Part shown: piece by piece, positions 1 to 7,189 of the stretch
Layout: each line of letters begins with the position of its first letter
How positions within the stretch are numbered: the first letter of the stretch is position 1
From: Chloroflexota bacterium
GTDB lineage: Bacteria > Chloroflexota > Dehalococcoidia > UBA3495
Assembly (NCBI GenBank): GCA_002716645.1
Contig: PBBR01000028.1
Location: 1-24,212, forward strand
Direction of reading: 5' to 3'
DNA length: 24,212 nucleotides
Program-made: the position numbers and the translations under genes
Notes under the pieces: model-generated
Database searches by the model: none
Told to the model about the DNA's origin: nothing
Seen by the model: only the letters and a program-made list of their open reading frames with translations

Positions 1-90
1 CATGAGGAACATGACGAGCATGAGGAACATGACGAGCATGAGGAACATGACGAGCATGAGGAACATGACGAGCATGAGGAACATGACGAA
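1..90 (+). repeat. 18-bp tandem repeat, five copies, coding for HEEHDE
   Basis: The unit CATGAGGAACATGACGAG is repeated head to tail. Copies 1-4 are identical and copy 5 differs only in its last base (gag to gaa). The array may continue to the left of the window. The near-perfect nucleotide identity suggests recent expansion, and the period is a multiple of three, so copy-number changes would keep the reading frame. Confidence 0.9.
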
Positions 91-102
91 CAAGAATCTT
101 AA
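1..102 (+). CDS. C-terminal end of a probable metal-binding protein (His/Glu/Asp-rich tail), partial
   Basis: The window opens inside this gene. Frame 1 reads five copies of the hexapeptide HEEHDE followed by QES and a TAA stop at 100-102. Such His/acid-rich stretches bind zinc or other divalent metals. The next two genes encode the ATPase and permease of a zinc/manganese-type ABC transporter, so the likely identity is the solute-binding lipoprotein (ZnuA/TroA type). Those proteins more often carry the His-rich stretch as an internal loop, so a repeat tail at the extreme C-terminus would be a variation. The folded domain lies outside the window, so the identification rests on gene context and composition only. 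The gap to the ATPase gene is 106 nt with no terminator seen, which fits one operon. Confidence 0.6.
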   Translation, partial: HEEHDEHEEHDEHEEHDEHEEHDEHEEHDEQES

Positions 103-160
103 CTCGCTCAATCATAAGCCAAGCTAGTGGCGCGGAGTGATGATGTTATGATGCATCGTA

Positions 161-179
161 TACCTAGGTACTCTGTACC
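161..179. promoter_or_regulatory. Overlapping palindromes upstream of the metal ABC ATPase gene
   Basis: The gap contains the perfect 10-bp palindrome TACCTAGGTA (161-170) overlapping an inverted repeat GGTAC-TCT-GTACC (167-179). A further palindrome, GATGCATC, lies at 150-157. They could form an operator for a metal-responsive repressor or a short mRNA hairpin. No recognised Zur or MntR consensus is evident, so the role is conjecture. Confidence 0.25.
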
Positions 180-208
180 AAGCCTGTTTACAGTAAGAAA
201 GGATATAG

Positions 209-1036
209 GTGTTGAGTAACACATCACTCCCCCCATCTCACCATAAAGAATGTTCTTGCGTAGAATGTTCTTGCATAGAATGTTCTTGCATAGAATGTTT
301 CGATGTCTGCGTAGAACTAGGTAATAACCTGGTACTTGATGAAGTATCGTTCTGTGTTCCACGAGGAGTCCTAGCTGGAGTAGTAGGGCCAAACGGCGGC
401 GGAAAGACTACGTTATTCAATGTTCTAGCTGGACTGCAGCCTATCGCCAACGGCAGTATCTCAATAAACGGACACCCCCCGGGTAGTGCAAAAAGCAAAA
501 TTAGTTACGTCCCACAACGTGAATTGGTAAACTGGCGGTTCCCATTATCAGTTCGAGACGTCGTGTCATTGGGAAATATCAAAGCCGGGTTCATCATCCC
601 CAAATTCTGGAATTCTGACAATACCGGAGTAGAAGAAGCTCTTCGCAAAGTAGATATGTGGGACAATCGCGATGTTCTAGTATCTAATTTGTCTGGCGGC
701 CAACGCCAGAGAACTTTTATCGCTAGAACCTTGACACAACAAGCAGAGATACTCCTACTTGATGAAGCTTTTAGTGGTGTTGACATAGCTTCCCAGGAAG
801 GTGTCATAGATGTCCTAAGAGACCTGCGCGATGAGGGAAAAACAATACTCATGGCGACACATGACCTGAATAGCCTATCAGATAGGTTCGACGAAGTTCT
901 CTGCATCAACAGGCATGTTTGCGCATATGGACAGCCCGAATCCGTATTTACCGACGAAGTCCTTACTGAACTTTATGGGCCTCATGGCGAAATGTTTGCC
1001 GGGCATCAGTTAGGACAGCATAACCATGACGCCTGA
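209..1036 (+). CDS. Metal (zinc/manganese-type) ABC transporter, ATP-binding protein
   Basis: This is the cytoplasmic ATPase that powers metal import through the permease encoded next. The Walker A motif GPNGGGKTT is near residues 60-68, the ABC signature LSGGQRQR near 161-168 and the Walker B ILLLDEAF near 183-190, followed by the switch histidine in ATHDL. The motifs and the overlap with an ABC-3 family permease place it in the ZnuC/MntB/TroB group; the metal cannot be assigned from sequence. The start is GTG at 209 or TTG at 212, after AGAAAGGA at 197-203. The odd part is the N-terminus: about 30 residues before the usual domain start carry three ECSC(V/I) repeats and a fourth EC, giving Cys15, 17, 20, 22, 25, 27 and 30. 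Its last 11 bases overlap the permease gene. Confidence 0.9.
   Translation: MLSNTSLPPSHHKECSCVECSCIECSCIECFDVCVELGNNLVLDEVSFCVPRGVLAGVVGPNGGGKTTLFNVLAGLQPIANGSISINGHPPGSAKSKISYVPQRELVNWRFPLSVRDVVSLGNIKAGFIIPKFWNSDNTGVEEALRKVDMWDNRDVLVSNLSGGQRQRTFIARTLTQQAEILLLDEAFSGVDIASQEGVIDVLRDLRDEGKTILMATHDLNSLSDRFDEVLCINRHVCAYGQPESVFTDEVLTELYGPHGEMFAGHQLGQHNHDA
248..300 (+). repeat. 15-bp tandem repeat coding for a Cys-rich N-terminus
   Basis: The unit GAATGTTCTTGCATA occurs at 248-262 (with gta at the end), 263-277 and 278-292, followed by a partial copy at 293-300. In the frame of the ABC ATPase it encodes ECSC(V/I), giving a regular CxCxxCxC cysteine pattern. The period preserves the frame. Confidence 0.85.
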
Positions 1037-1847
1037 GTTTTTTATCGCTCCATTCCAGTACGCTTTCATGATAAGAGCTCTTATCGTATGCATCCTGGTA
1101 GGTATAATGTGCCCACTTCTCGGTGCCTTTGTCATTAACAGGGAAATGTCATTCATGGGGGATGCATTGGGGCATGCCATTTTACCAGGGTTAGTTGTAT
1201 CGTATGCATTTGGATTAAGTCCATTCATCGGTGCACTGCCGATGGGGATAATTATCGCACTAGCCATTGGGTATATTGTGAAAAGGACAAGAATATCCAC
1301 TGACACGTCGATCGGAATAGTCTACTCCGCATTATTCGCCATAGGCCTAATTTTGTTATCTCTGATCGGTGGGACCAACGTAAATTTAGAAGATATCCTC
1401 TTAGGACATATTCTTAGCACTTCCACATCAGATGTATACCTAACCATGTTTATAACTGTATTTTTGTCCTTAACATTAGCCTTATTTTATAAACAAATGG
1501 TATTTGTTGGATTTGATTTTCAAGGTGCTAAAGTTGCGGGAGTACCTGCAGCCAGACTCGACTATCTACTGTTGATACTTATAACTATAGCTGTTGTCAT
1601 GTCATTACAGGTTGTAGGTGTCATATTAGTAGTTGGGATGCTAATAACACCAGCAGCAGCAGCAAGCCTAGTAGCCAAGCGTTTTCCAAGAGTTATAGTT
1701 CTCGGGATATTATTCGGCATAATATCGTCACTCACCGGGCTTTACATGTCATATCATTTTAATTTACCATCAGGTCCATCGATAGCAATCGTATCGTCAA
1801 CTATTTTTGGCATTAGTGTCATTATTAATTGGTTATCTAAAAGGTAA
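1026..1847 (+). CDS. Metal (zinc/manganese-type) ABC transporter, permease protein
   Basis: This is an integral membrane subunit of the ABC-3 (ZnuB/TroC) family, which forms the channel for divalent metal uptake. The 273-residue protein has about eight hydrophobic segments. It carries the family hallmarks: an N-terminal stretch with NREMSFMGDALGHAILPG, a mid-protein ILLGHILS stretch, and a late GVILVVGMLITPAAAA segment. Its length is typical of the family. The ATG lies inside the end of the ATPase gene (11-nt overlap), indicating translational coupling. Zinc versus manganese cannot be decided from sequence alone. Confidence 0.92.
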   Translation: MTPEFFIAPFQYAFMIRALIVCILVGIMCPLLGAFVINREMSFMGDALGHAILPGLVVSYAFGLSPFIGALPMGIIIALAIGYIVKRTRISTDTSIGIVYSALFAIGLILLSLIGGTNVNLEDILLGHILSTSTSDVYLTMFITVFLSLTLALFYKQMVFVGFDFQGAKVAGVPAARLDYLLLILITIAVVMSLQVVGVILVVGMLITPAAAASLVAKRFPRVIVLGILFGIISSLTGLYMSYHFNLPSGPSIAIVSSTIFGISVIINWLSKR

Positions 1848-1900
1848 GCACAAATCATCGATTGCTAGGAGAAACTAAATCTTCACCTGGAGTTCATAAA

Positions 1901-2095
1901 ATGACTACAAGCGCAACTTTTTGCCCGCACTGCGGAGAGGATGTAGTAGAAGCAGCACAATCGTTCTGCAAACAATGCGGCGCACATTTATTAGCACTCG
2001 CACCAGACATCGAATGCACCCAGTGTCACGAGCTAATACAGGATGTAGACATATACTGCAGACACTGCCGTTATTTTGTATCTATGGACTGTTAG
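1901..2095 (+). CDS. Small double zinc-ribbon protein
   Basis: This is a 64-residue protein made almost entirely of two CxxC-CxxC knuckle pairs: CPHC with CKQC, then CTQC with CRHC. That pattern is typical of DZR-type zinc ribbons. The ATG at 1901 is chosen because GGAG at 1889-1892 lies 8 nt upstream. A TTG at 1862 in the same frame would add 13 residues but has no clear ribosome-binding site. The gene follows the permease after 53 nt with no terminator between them, so it may be the last gene of the metal operon. Whether it acts as a zinc reservoir, an adaptor or a regulator cannot be read from the sequence. Confidence 0.75.
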   Translation: MTTSATFCPHCGEDVVEAAQSFCKQCGAHLLALAPDIECTQCHELIQDVDIYCRHCRYFVSMDC

Positions 2096-2214
2096 GTCAT
2101 TAAGAATGTTCAATGCGCAGATTCTGATTAAATCACATCTTGATTCCTCACATTGATTTCGAATCTGATACCCGTACTTAATGGTACTAATTCAACCAGC
2201 AAAGGAGTTTCATT

Positions 2215-3093
2215 ATGACTGTAGTGGGAATGGGAGACTACAAATACGAAGTTGTAGAAGACTGGGCTAAGCTGCCCGATGGCGAGTCATTTGCAATGGT
2301 TAGTGCCATGGCCGCTGACTCACAAAACAGAATTTATGCCTTTCAACGTAAAGATCCGCCTATAGTCATATTCGATAGCGACGGCAATTATTTGGATAGC
2401 TGGGGGAATGGATCATTTGTATTAGCACACAGCATATTTATTGAAGATGACGTGGTCTACATAACAGATCGAGACAGTTCAGTGTGCCTCATATACACCT
2501 TAGATGGAAAACCAATACAGATGCTAGGGAGGCATGGAGTCCATTCAGACACGGGTTGTGAAAACCCGGGCGACTTGGTTCCCAGAGCAGCAGGACCATT
2601 CAACTACCCGGCCGAGATCATTCCTTCACCATCAGGGGACCTTTACGTGGCTGATGGTTATAGGAACGCAAGGATACACAGGTTCAGCTGGGATGGACAA
2701 CTAAAACAGTCTTGGGGCGAACCAGGAAAGACTGATCCTGGGCACTTTCATTTGCCACACAGTTTAGTAATACACAACGATACAATCTTTTTGTGTGATC
2801 GGGAAAACCATCGCATGCAGCTGTTTACATTAGACGGCGAATTCCTAGACATATGGGATGATATACAGAGGCCTATGGATATCTCAGTAGGCAAAGACGG
2901 CATGTTGTATGTAAGTGAAGGCGGAGTCGATGGCTCTTCAGCTAGGGTCAGCGTCCTCGACACCGACGGTACTGTATTATCGAGGTTTGATTGCAGGGGA
3001 CCTGGCCACGGCAGCTGGGTAGATGGAAACGGGGATATATATGTAGGCTTAAACAATCCTGGCGGTATGGATAAATTCGTCCGGCAACGTTAA
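2215..3093 (+). CDS. NHL-repeat beta-propeller protein (peptidyl-alpha-hydroxyglycine lyase-like)
   Basis: This 292-residue protein consists of repeated blades of the NHL/SMP-30 type: a Gly/Asp turn, a strand such as LYVADGYRNARIHRFS, then a D-G-x-L/F-x-x-x-W/F segment (DGQLKQSW, DGEFLDIW). About five to six blades can be counted, and HSLVIHND and FNYPAEIIPSPSGDLYVAD are typical. Such propellers resemble the lyase domain of peptide-amidating enzymes, but many bacterial members are unassigned. No signal peptide is visible, so it is probably cytoplasmic. AAAGGAG about 8 nt before the ATG gives a strong start. The gene stands alone and ends at a hairpin terminator. Substrate unknown. Confidence 0.8.
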   Translation: MTVVGMGDYKYEVVEDWAKLPDGESFAMVSAMAADSQNRIYAFQRKDPPIVIFDSDGNYLDSWGNGSFVLAHSIFIEDDVVYITDRDSSVCLIYTLDGKPIQMLGRHGVHSDTGCENPGDLVPRAAGPFNYPAEIIPSPSGDLYVADGYRNARIHRFSWDGQLKQSWGEPGKTDPGHFHLPHSLVIHNDTIFLCDRENHRMQLFTLDGEFLDIWDDIQRPMDISVGKDGMLYVSEGGVDGSSARVSVLDTDGTVLSRFDCRGPGHGSWVDGNGDIYVGLNNPGGMDKFVRQR

Positions 3094-3116
3094 TTATTAT
3101 ACAACCGGCTAGTTTC

Positions 3117-3148
3117 AAAAACAGGCACCGAAATGGGTGCCTGTTTTA
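3117..3148. terminator. Bidirectional rho-independent terminator
   Basis: The arms ACAGGCACC (3121-3129) and GGTGCCTGT (3136-3144) form a perfect 9-bp stem with a 6-nt loop. The stem is extended by flanking A and T runs on both sides. It lies between the convergent NHL gene and the minus-strand membrane protein gene and can serve both. Confidence 0.85.
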
Positions 3149-3158
3149 TTTACATACC

Positions 3159-3902
3159 CTAGGCTTCAGTCTTAGAATTTTTTATATTTCTCAGTGTCAA
3201 ATATAAATATAAAATCCAGACAGGCAAAGAAATAATAGCTATAGATAGTGGCTCACCAGGAGACAAATATTCATCACCTGGCCTTGCTCCAATAAACATA
3301 TAACTAAGAGTCTCTGGAATAGCGACCGTTAGAGATATAATACTTGCAACAGCAAAAACCAGCAGGCCTACAAACAAATAAACTCTCCGCAAAATATCTA
3401 CACGTTCCGTTTCTGTTTCGATAGAACGTCTAGCTACCAAGTGAACCAAACCCAGAATGATCCCGATGAGCAAGAGACTCACCCCGAATATCATTGATTC
3501 TTTGACCTTATAAACCAATCTCTCTTCTAATGAAGGATACTGCTTATTAATCTCTTCTTCTGTCATTGGAGGAGCATCATTCTTAAGCAGCTCTAACTCC
3601 CTGTCCGACCTGTCCCGCGCACGCCATTTATCTTCTTCATATACTTGGCCATAACTAAACTCTGCGCCAAAAACTTCGCCCAATCCCACTTTCAGTAAAG
3701 TCGACCCGCCAGAAAGAGCGCCAATAATTACCGAGATTAGGATTACAACATAAAAATAGGCACGTAGAGCAGCTCTATAAGAAAAGAATCTTATCGAAGA
3801 ATTGTTTCGCAACCGCATAATAAAATAAACTATTCCGACCACTACTAGAATAGGTATTGCCAGCGCAATTAGTCCGCCAATAATAGGAAATATAATATCC
3901 AT
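3159..3902 (-). CDS. Five-segment integral membrane protein of unknown function
   Basis: This 247-residue protein has hydrophobic segments near residues 3-27, 48-67, 139-160, 172-192 and 217-236. A charged extramembrane loop lies at about 75-135 (EEDKWRARDRSDRELELL and MTEEEINKQYPSLEERL). I recognise no catalytic motif. The arrangement is reminiscent of DUF5671-type bacterial membrane proteins, but I hold that assignment weakly. The ATG at 3902 has an AAAGGGA stretch about 12 nt upstream, which is rather distant. The gene is divergent from msrA and ends at the shared terminator near 3117-3148. Confidence 0.7.
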   Translation of the reverse strand: MDIIFPIIGGLIALAIPILVVVGIVYFIMRLRNNSSIRFFSYRAALRAYFYVVILISVIIGALSGGSTLLKVGLGEVFGAEFSYGQVYEEDKWRARDRSDRELELLKNDAPPMTEEEINKQYPSLEERLVYKVKESMIFGVSLLLIGIILGLVHLVARRSIETETERVDILRRVYLFVGLLVFAVASIISLTVAIPETLSYMFIGARPGDEYLSPGEPLSIAIISLPVWILYLYLTLRNIKNSKTEA

Positions 3903-4045
3903 TGACGATTCACATCCCTTTCACATTGTTTCTTACTAGAAAATTGTAACTGAAAATAAATTATTATTATTAAGAGATAAGACTACATTTACAATCAGTT
4001 TCAAATATAAATTACCCACTGAATATCCCAATATATACAAGTCTA

Positions 4046-4074
4046 TTGCCCTTACTATTCCATTGCGTTAGGAT
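4046..4074 (+). promoter_or_regulatory. Candidate promoter for msrA
   Basis: TTGCCC (4046-4051) and TAGGAT (4069-4074) are separated by 17 nt, which puts the transcription start near 4081. This leaves room for the ribosome-binding site GGAAGG near 4095. The match to the sigma-70 consensus is moderate. The rest of the 209-nt AT-rich gap (3903-4111) shows no other feature. Confidence 0.35.
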
Positions 4075-4111
4075 TTGACAAAACTAAGATTTACGGAAGG
4101 ATGATAAAAAC

Positions 4112-4672
4112 ATGGAAAGAGAAACAAGTATTGCTGTATTTGGAGGCGGATGCTTTTGGTGCGTAGAAGCCGTATTTCAAGCACTAGAGGGTGTAGTGTC
4201 AGTAGCATCAGGATACTCTGGCGGGCACGTTGAGAATCCCAGCTATCAAATGGTGTGCAGTGAAACAACAGGGCATGCCGAAGTTGCTAGAATAGAATTT
4301 GAACCTGAACATATTTCATTTGAAGACCTACTAACTGTATTTTTTGCGACCCATGATCCCACAACGCTAAATAGACAAGGAGCTGACGTAGGAGCACGGT
4401 ATAGATCATTGATTCTCTATACAACAGACGAACAAAAAAGCATTGCGTCTGATTACATCAGCAAATTAGACCCAAACGAATATGGTGGGAATCCCATCGT
4501 TACTACGATAGAACAATTCGATGTTTTCTATGAAGCGGAAGATTATCACAAGAACTACTACCTTTCTAACCCTGAACAGATGTATTGTCAGTTTGTAATA
4601 AACCCGAAGGTAGCAAAATTGCAATCTAAGTTTGGAAATAAACTTAAATCCGGAGCGTTTCAATCAAGGTAA
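4112..4672 (+). CDS. msrA: Peptide-methionine (S)-S-oxide reductase MsrA
   Basis: MsrA repairs oxidised methionine by reducing the S-sulfoxide with thioredoxin as electron donor, in the cytoplasm. The family signature GGGCFWC lies at residues 11-17 with Cys14 as the nucleophile. It is followed by GYSGG, the GHAEVARIEF stretch and the FFATHDPTT motif. At 186 residues it is a normal length for the short form without a fused MsrB. The C-terminal YCQFVINPK stretch keeps the usual cysteine near the end. The start is supported by GGAAGG about 12 nt upstream. It is a single-gene unit closed by a 17-bp terminator hairpin. Confidence 0.95.
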   Translation: MERETSIAVFGGGCFWCVEAVFQALEGVVSVASGYSGGHVENPSYQMVCSETTGHAEVARIEFEPEHISFEDLLTVFFATHDPTTLNRQGADVGARYRSLILYTTDEQKSIASDYISKLDPNEYGGNPIVTTIEQFDVFYEAEDYHKNYYLSNPEQMYCQFVINPKVAKLQSKFGNKLKSGAFQSR

Positions 4673-4673
4673 C

Positions 4674-4713
4674 AAAAAGAGAGGCCCGAGAAAATTCTCG
4701 GGCCTCTCTTTTT
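4674..4713. terminator. Bidirectional rho-independent terminator
   Basis: A perfect 17-bp inverted repeat (4674-4690 with 4697-4713) with loop aaaatt is rich in G+C at its tip. It is bounded by an A run on one side and a T run on the other. It separates msrA from the convergent minus-strand gene that ends at 4742. Confidence 0.92.
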
Positions 4714-4741
4714 GGGTCTCTTACTAAAGAGTGACTACTGA

Positions 4742-5689
4742 CTAGCCCCTTACCATGTTTGGAGTTGGCTCTAACGGTAGTCCTGGGTGTCCAGTCAATT
4801 CGATGCCCAAGTTAGACATCTCACGGGCTTTCTTACCCATATCCGGAAGCACTGCTTCGATCTTATCTTCATCAAGATCTGCTGCGATGCCGGGATATCC
4901 AGCTCTTTCAATCATTGCGCCCAGCTTGTTCCTATTCAATTGCTCTAGGCACCAACCTAGCGGATCTTCAATGAGTGTCCTGTCCCAATAGATTCTGTGA
5001 TTCTTATTTCTAGGACCATAGTGGTAGTGTGGTCCATCCCAGAAACAGTCGAACGCGATCATCTCAGTCTCTTCTACGAAGCTCTTTCCTGGAACCCCGC
5101 CAATGTCAGCAAGGACGTGTATCGCTAAACCTCCATCTCCGACTGGTAGACGACGCATTTCCAACCCGAAGCGTATATTTCCAGCTTCGAATATCTCAGT
5201 GCCTCGGTTGTGCTTTACTACATTCCTCTTCGTAGCAAACAATTCCCGTGCTATTGCTTCAACTTCAGGTAAAGCCATTAAGACTTCTTCTGTGTCTAGG
5301 TTGTCAGCAATTTCCGGATAACCGGCCCTGTTTATCATTTGTGGCAATTTATTTTTAATGGTCTTCATTGTCCATGCTATGGGATTGCCATCGATGATCG
5401 GATCGAGTCTAAACTTTTTACCGCCAGAAACCTTCTCATTAGAAGACTCCAACATCATTGGTCCACCGACTTCTACGTTTTCATTCTCTGGACCATAAAC
5501 ATAGCTACGCTCTTCATCGAAGCAGTTGAACCGTAGTAGGATCGTCTCTTTACCGTCGACGTCACTAACTACTTGTACAACCACACCTTGGTCCGCATGG
5601 TCTTGGATGTTTCCATCCCATAATTCGTGCTGCATTACAAAAGTAACATTACCAGCTTCAACCCTTGGCCTTCCTTTAAGCTGCACCAT
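4742..5689 (-). CDS. Unrecognised protein made of two tandem copies of one ~140-residue domain
   Basis: I do not recognise this family. The 315-residue protein is an internal duplication. Each half starts with an AGN motif (EAGNVTF / EAGNIRF), then has a Cys-acid-Tyr block (FNCFDEERSYVYGP / FDCFWDGPHYHYGP). It ends in a helical block (NKLPQMINRAGYPEIADNLD / NKLGAMIERAGYPGIAADLD). No signal peptide or membrane segment is seen, and the repeated C/D/H/Y positions could form a binding site. The chosen ATG at 5689 has GGAGG 8 nt upstream (5702-5698). An in-frame ATG at 5734 would add 15 residues without a comparable site. It ends at the shared terminator 4674-4713 and is divergent from the LRR gene. 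Confidence 0.8.
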   Translation of the reverse strand: MVQLKGRPRVEAGNVTFVMQHELWDGNIQDHADQGVVVQVVSDVDGKETILLRFNCFDEERSYVYGPENENVEVGGPMMLESSNEKVSGGKKFRLDPIIDGNPIAWTMKTIKNKLPQMINRAGYPEIADNLDTEEVLMALPEVEAIARELFATKRNVVKHNRGTEIFEAGNIRFGLEMRRLPVGDGGLAIHVLADIGGVPGKSFVEETEMIAFDCFWDGPHYHYGPRNKNHRIYWDRTLIEDPLGWCLEQLNRNKLGAMIERAGYPGIAADLDEDKIEAVLPDMGKKAREMSNLGIELTGHPGLPLEPTPNMVRG

Positions 5690-5931
5690 ATACATAACCT
5701 CCACCATTATGGTTTTACACTTCGAAACGACCACTCCAAAGCGTTAGATCAATATCATTCCGAAGATATTGCCGGAATTGTACCATTTTTTTCCGTGCAA
5801 TACACCTATAAATTTTTTTGTGTATGAAACTGATGTATATATTGTCCCATAAGTGCCCAAATGTTAACATTCAGATCGATACGCATTATTGTGTCAACCA
5901 TCTAATAATTACGAGTAATATAGGATGCTAC

Positions 5932-7131
5932 ATGGATCAATCAGAAATCCTTTCGCTAATCAATGACTTAAAAGAAGACGACTCCACATCTCTAAACTTA
6001 GCAGATAAGGGCCTAACATCAATCCCGCCAGAAGTTTTTGAGCTAACTCAACTGACAGAATTAAATTTACGGGAAAACAGTATATCAGAACTACCTCCCC
6101 AAATAGGCAACCTGACTAATTTGTTCCGATTAAATCTTTCTAACAATAACCTAGTGACGTTACCGGCAGAGATCGGCCTTTTGACAAATCTAGGCCGCGT
6201 AAATATTGGAAGCAACCAATTAATCGCACTACCCGATGAAATAGGCCAATGTTCCAAAATTACTTGGCTATACTTAACTAACAACCAGATCACCTCACTA
6301 CCATCAACTATCGGGAACCTGACTGAACTGACAGATCTGCAACTAGGCGGAAACTCCATAACTGCGCTTCCGCAAGAAATAGGCAACTTGAAATCTCTTG
6401 CAGAACTACAACTCAGCGAAAACAACATCACTGCTCTGCCTCCTACAATCGGAAATCTCGCTAGCTTGTCAAAGCTTTACCTTCAAGGCAATGAGATTAG
6501 TAAATTGCCATCAGAAGTTGGCAATTTACAAAGTCTCAGCTGGCTTTATCTCCACGGTGGAAATCAAATCGAAATATTACCTCCAGAGATAGGTAACTTA
6601 GTATCCCTTACCGGTTTATACCTAGAAGGAAACCATATATCCGAACTGCCAGGAGAAATTGAAAATCTTGAAAATCTAGTCTGGCTGGACCTGGAAGGGA
6701 ATAATCTAACAGAACTTCCATTGACTATATGCAAGCTCACCAGATTAATACAATTAAACCTGCGCAGAAACAAGCTAACTGAATTACCGCCGGACGTAGG
6801 CAACCTAATCGACCTCACTTATTTTGACCTGGAAGGAAATCAGATAGAAAAACTGCCTTCCGAGATCGGGAATCTAGAAAGACTAACGGAATTCCATTTG
6901 AATAATAATGCCCTAACTTTGCTGCCGAACGAATTCGGAGATTTGTCTGAATTAGTAGACCTTTTCCTTTCAAACAACCAACTAAAATCAGTCCCAGAAA
7001 GCATGAGTCAGTTGATACATCTGGAAAGCCTACATTTATCAGACAATTTGATTACAGAGCTTCCCGACTGGATGCAACAACTCTTGGACGAGGAAATATT
7101 GTTCATATCAGGGAACCCTGTCGCGAGCTAG
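5932..7131 (+). CDS. Leucine-rich-repeat protein (23-residue repeats)
   Basis: This 399-residue protein is almost pure leucine-rich repeat after a ~30-residue N-terminal segment. It has about 15 full repeats of LxxLxLxxNxLxxLPxxIGNL type, period 23 residues, plus a partial repeat at each end. One repeat carries a single-residue insertion (HGGNQIEI). This is the Shoc2/PIRL-like class of LRR, a solenoid for protein-protein contacts. No signal peptide, membrane anchor or fused catalytic domain is visible, so a cytoplasmic scaffold or effector role is possible but unproven. The start at 5932 is chosen because AGGA lies 6 nt upstream and the preceding in-frame residues are unlike the family. The 242-nt upstream gap is AT-rich without a clear promoter. 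Confidence 0.88.
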   Translation: MDQSEILSLINDLKEDDSTSLNLADKGLTSIPPEVFELTQLTELNLRENSISELPPQIGNLTNLFRLNLSNNNLVTLPAEIGLLTNLGRVNIGSNQLIALPDEIGQCSKITWLYLTNNQITSLPSTIGNLTELTDLQLGGNSITALPQEIGNLKSLAELQLSENNITALPPTIGNLASLSKLYLQGNEISKLPSEVGNLQSLSWLYLHGGNQIEILPPEIGNLVSLTGLYLEGNHISELPGEIENLENLVWLDLEGNNLTELPLTICKLTRLIQLNLRRNKLTELPPDVGNLIDLTYFDLEGNQIEKLPSEIGNLERLTEFHLNNNALTLLPNEFGDLSELVDLFLSNNQLKSVPESMSQLIHLESLHLSDNLITELPDWMQQLLDEEILFISGNPVAS

Positions 7132-7189
7132 CACTAATGACTCAATAGAATTTGGTAGACCAAACTTTTTACAAGGAGCATCGTAGTCA

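Noticed and set aside
1..90. CRISPR-like array
   Set aside because: The repeats are contiguous, without spacers, and keep one open reading frame to a stop codon.
238..498. Minus-strand ORF with HSMQE repeats
   Set aside because: It is the antisense shadow of the cysteine repeat and Walker A region of the ABC ATPase.
4075..4080. TTGACA as the -35 box of msrA
   Set aside because: A matching -10 would fall on the ribosome-binding site and start codon; the better pair is at 4046-4074.
5818..5931. A 38-residue N-terminal extension of the LRR protein
   Set aside because: The extension is unlike the family, and a ribosome-binding site supports the ATG at 5932.
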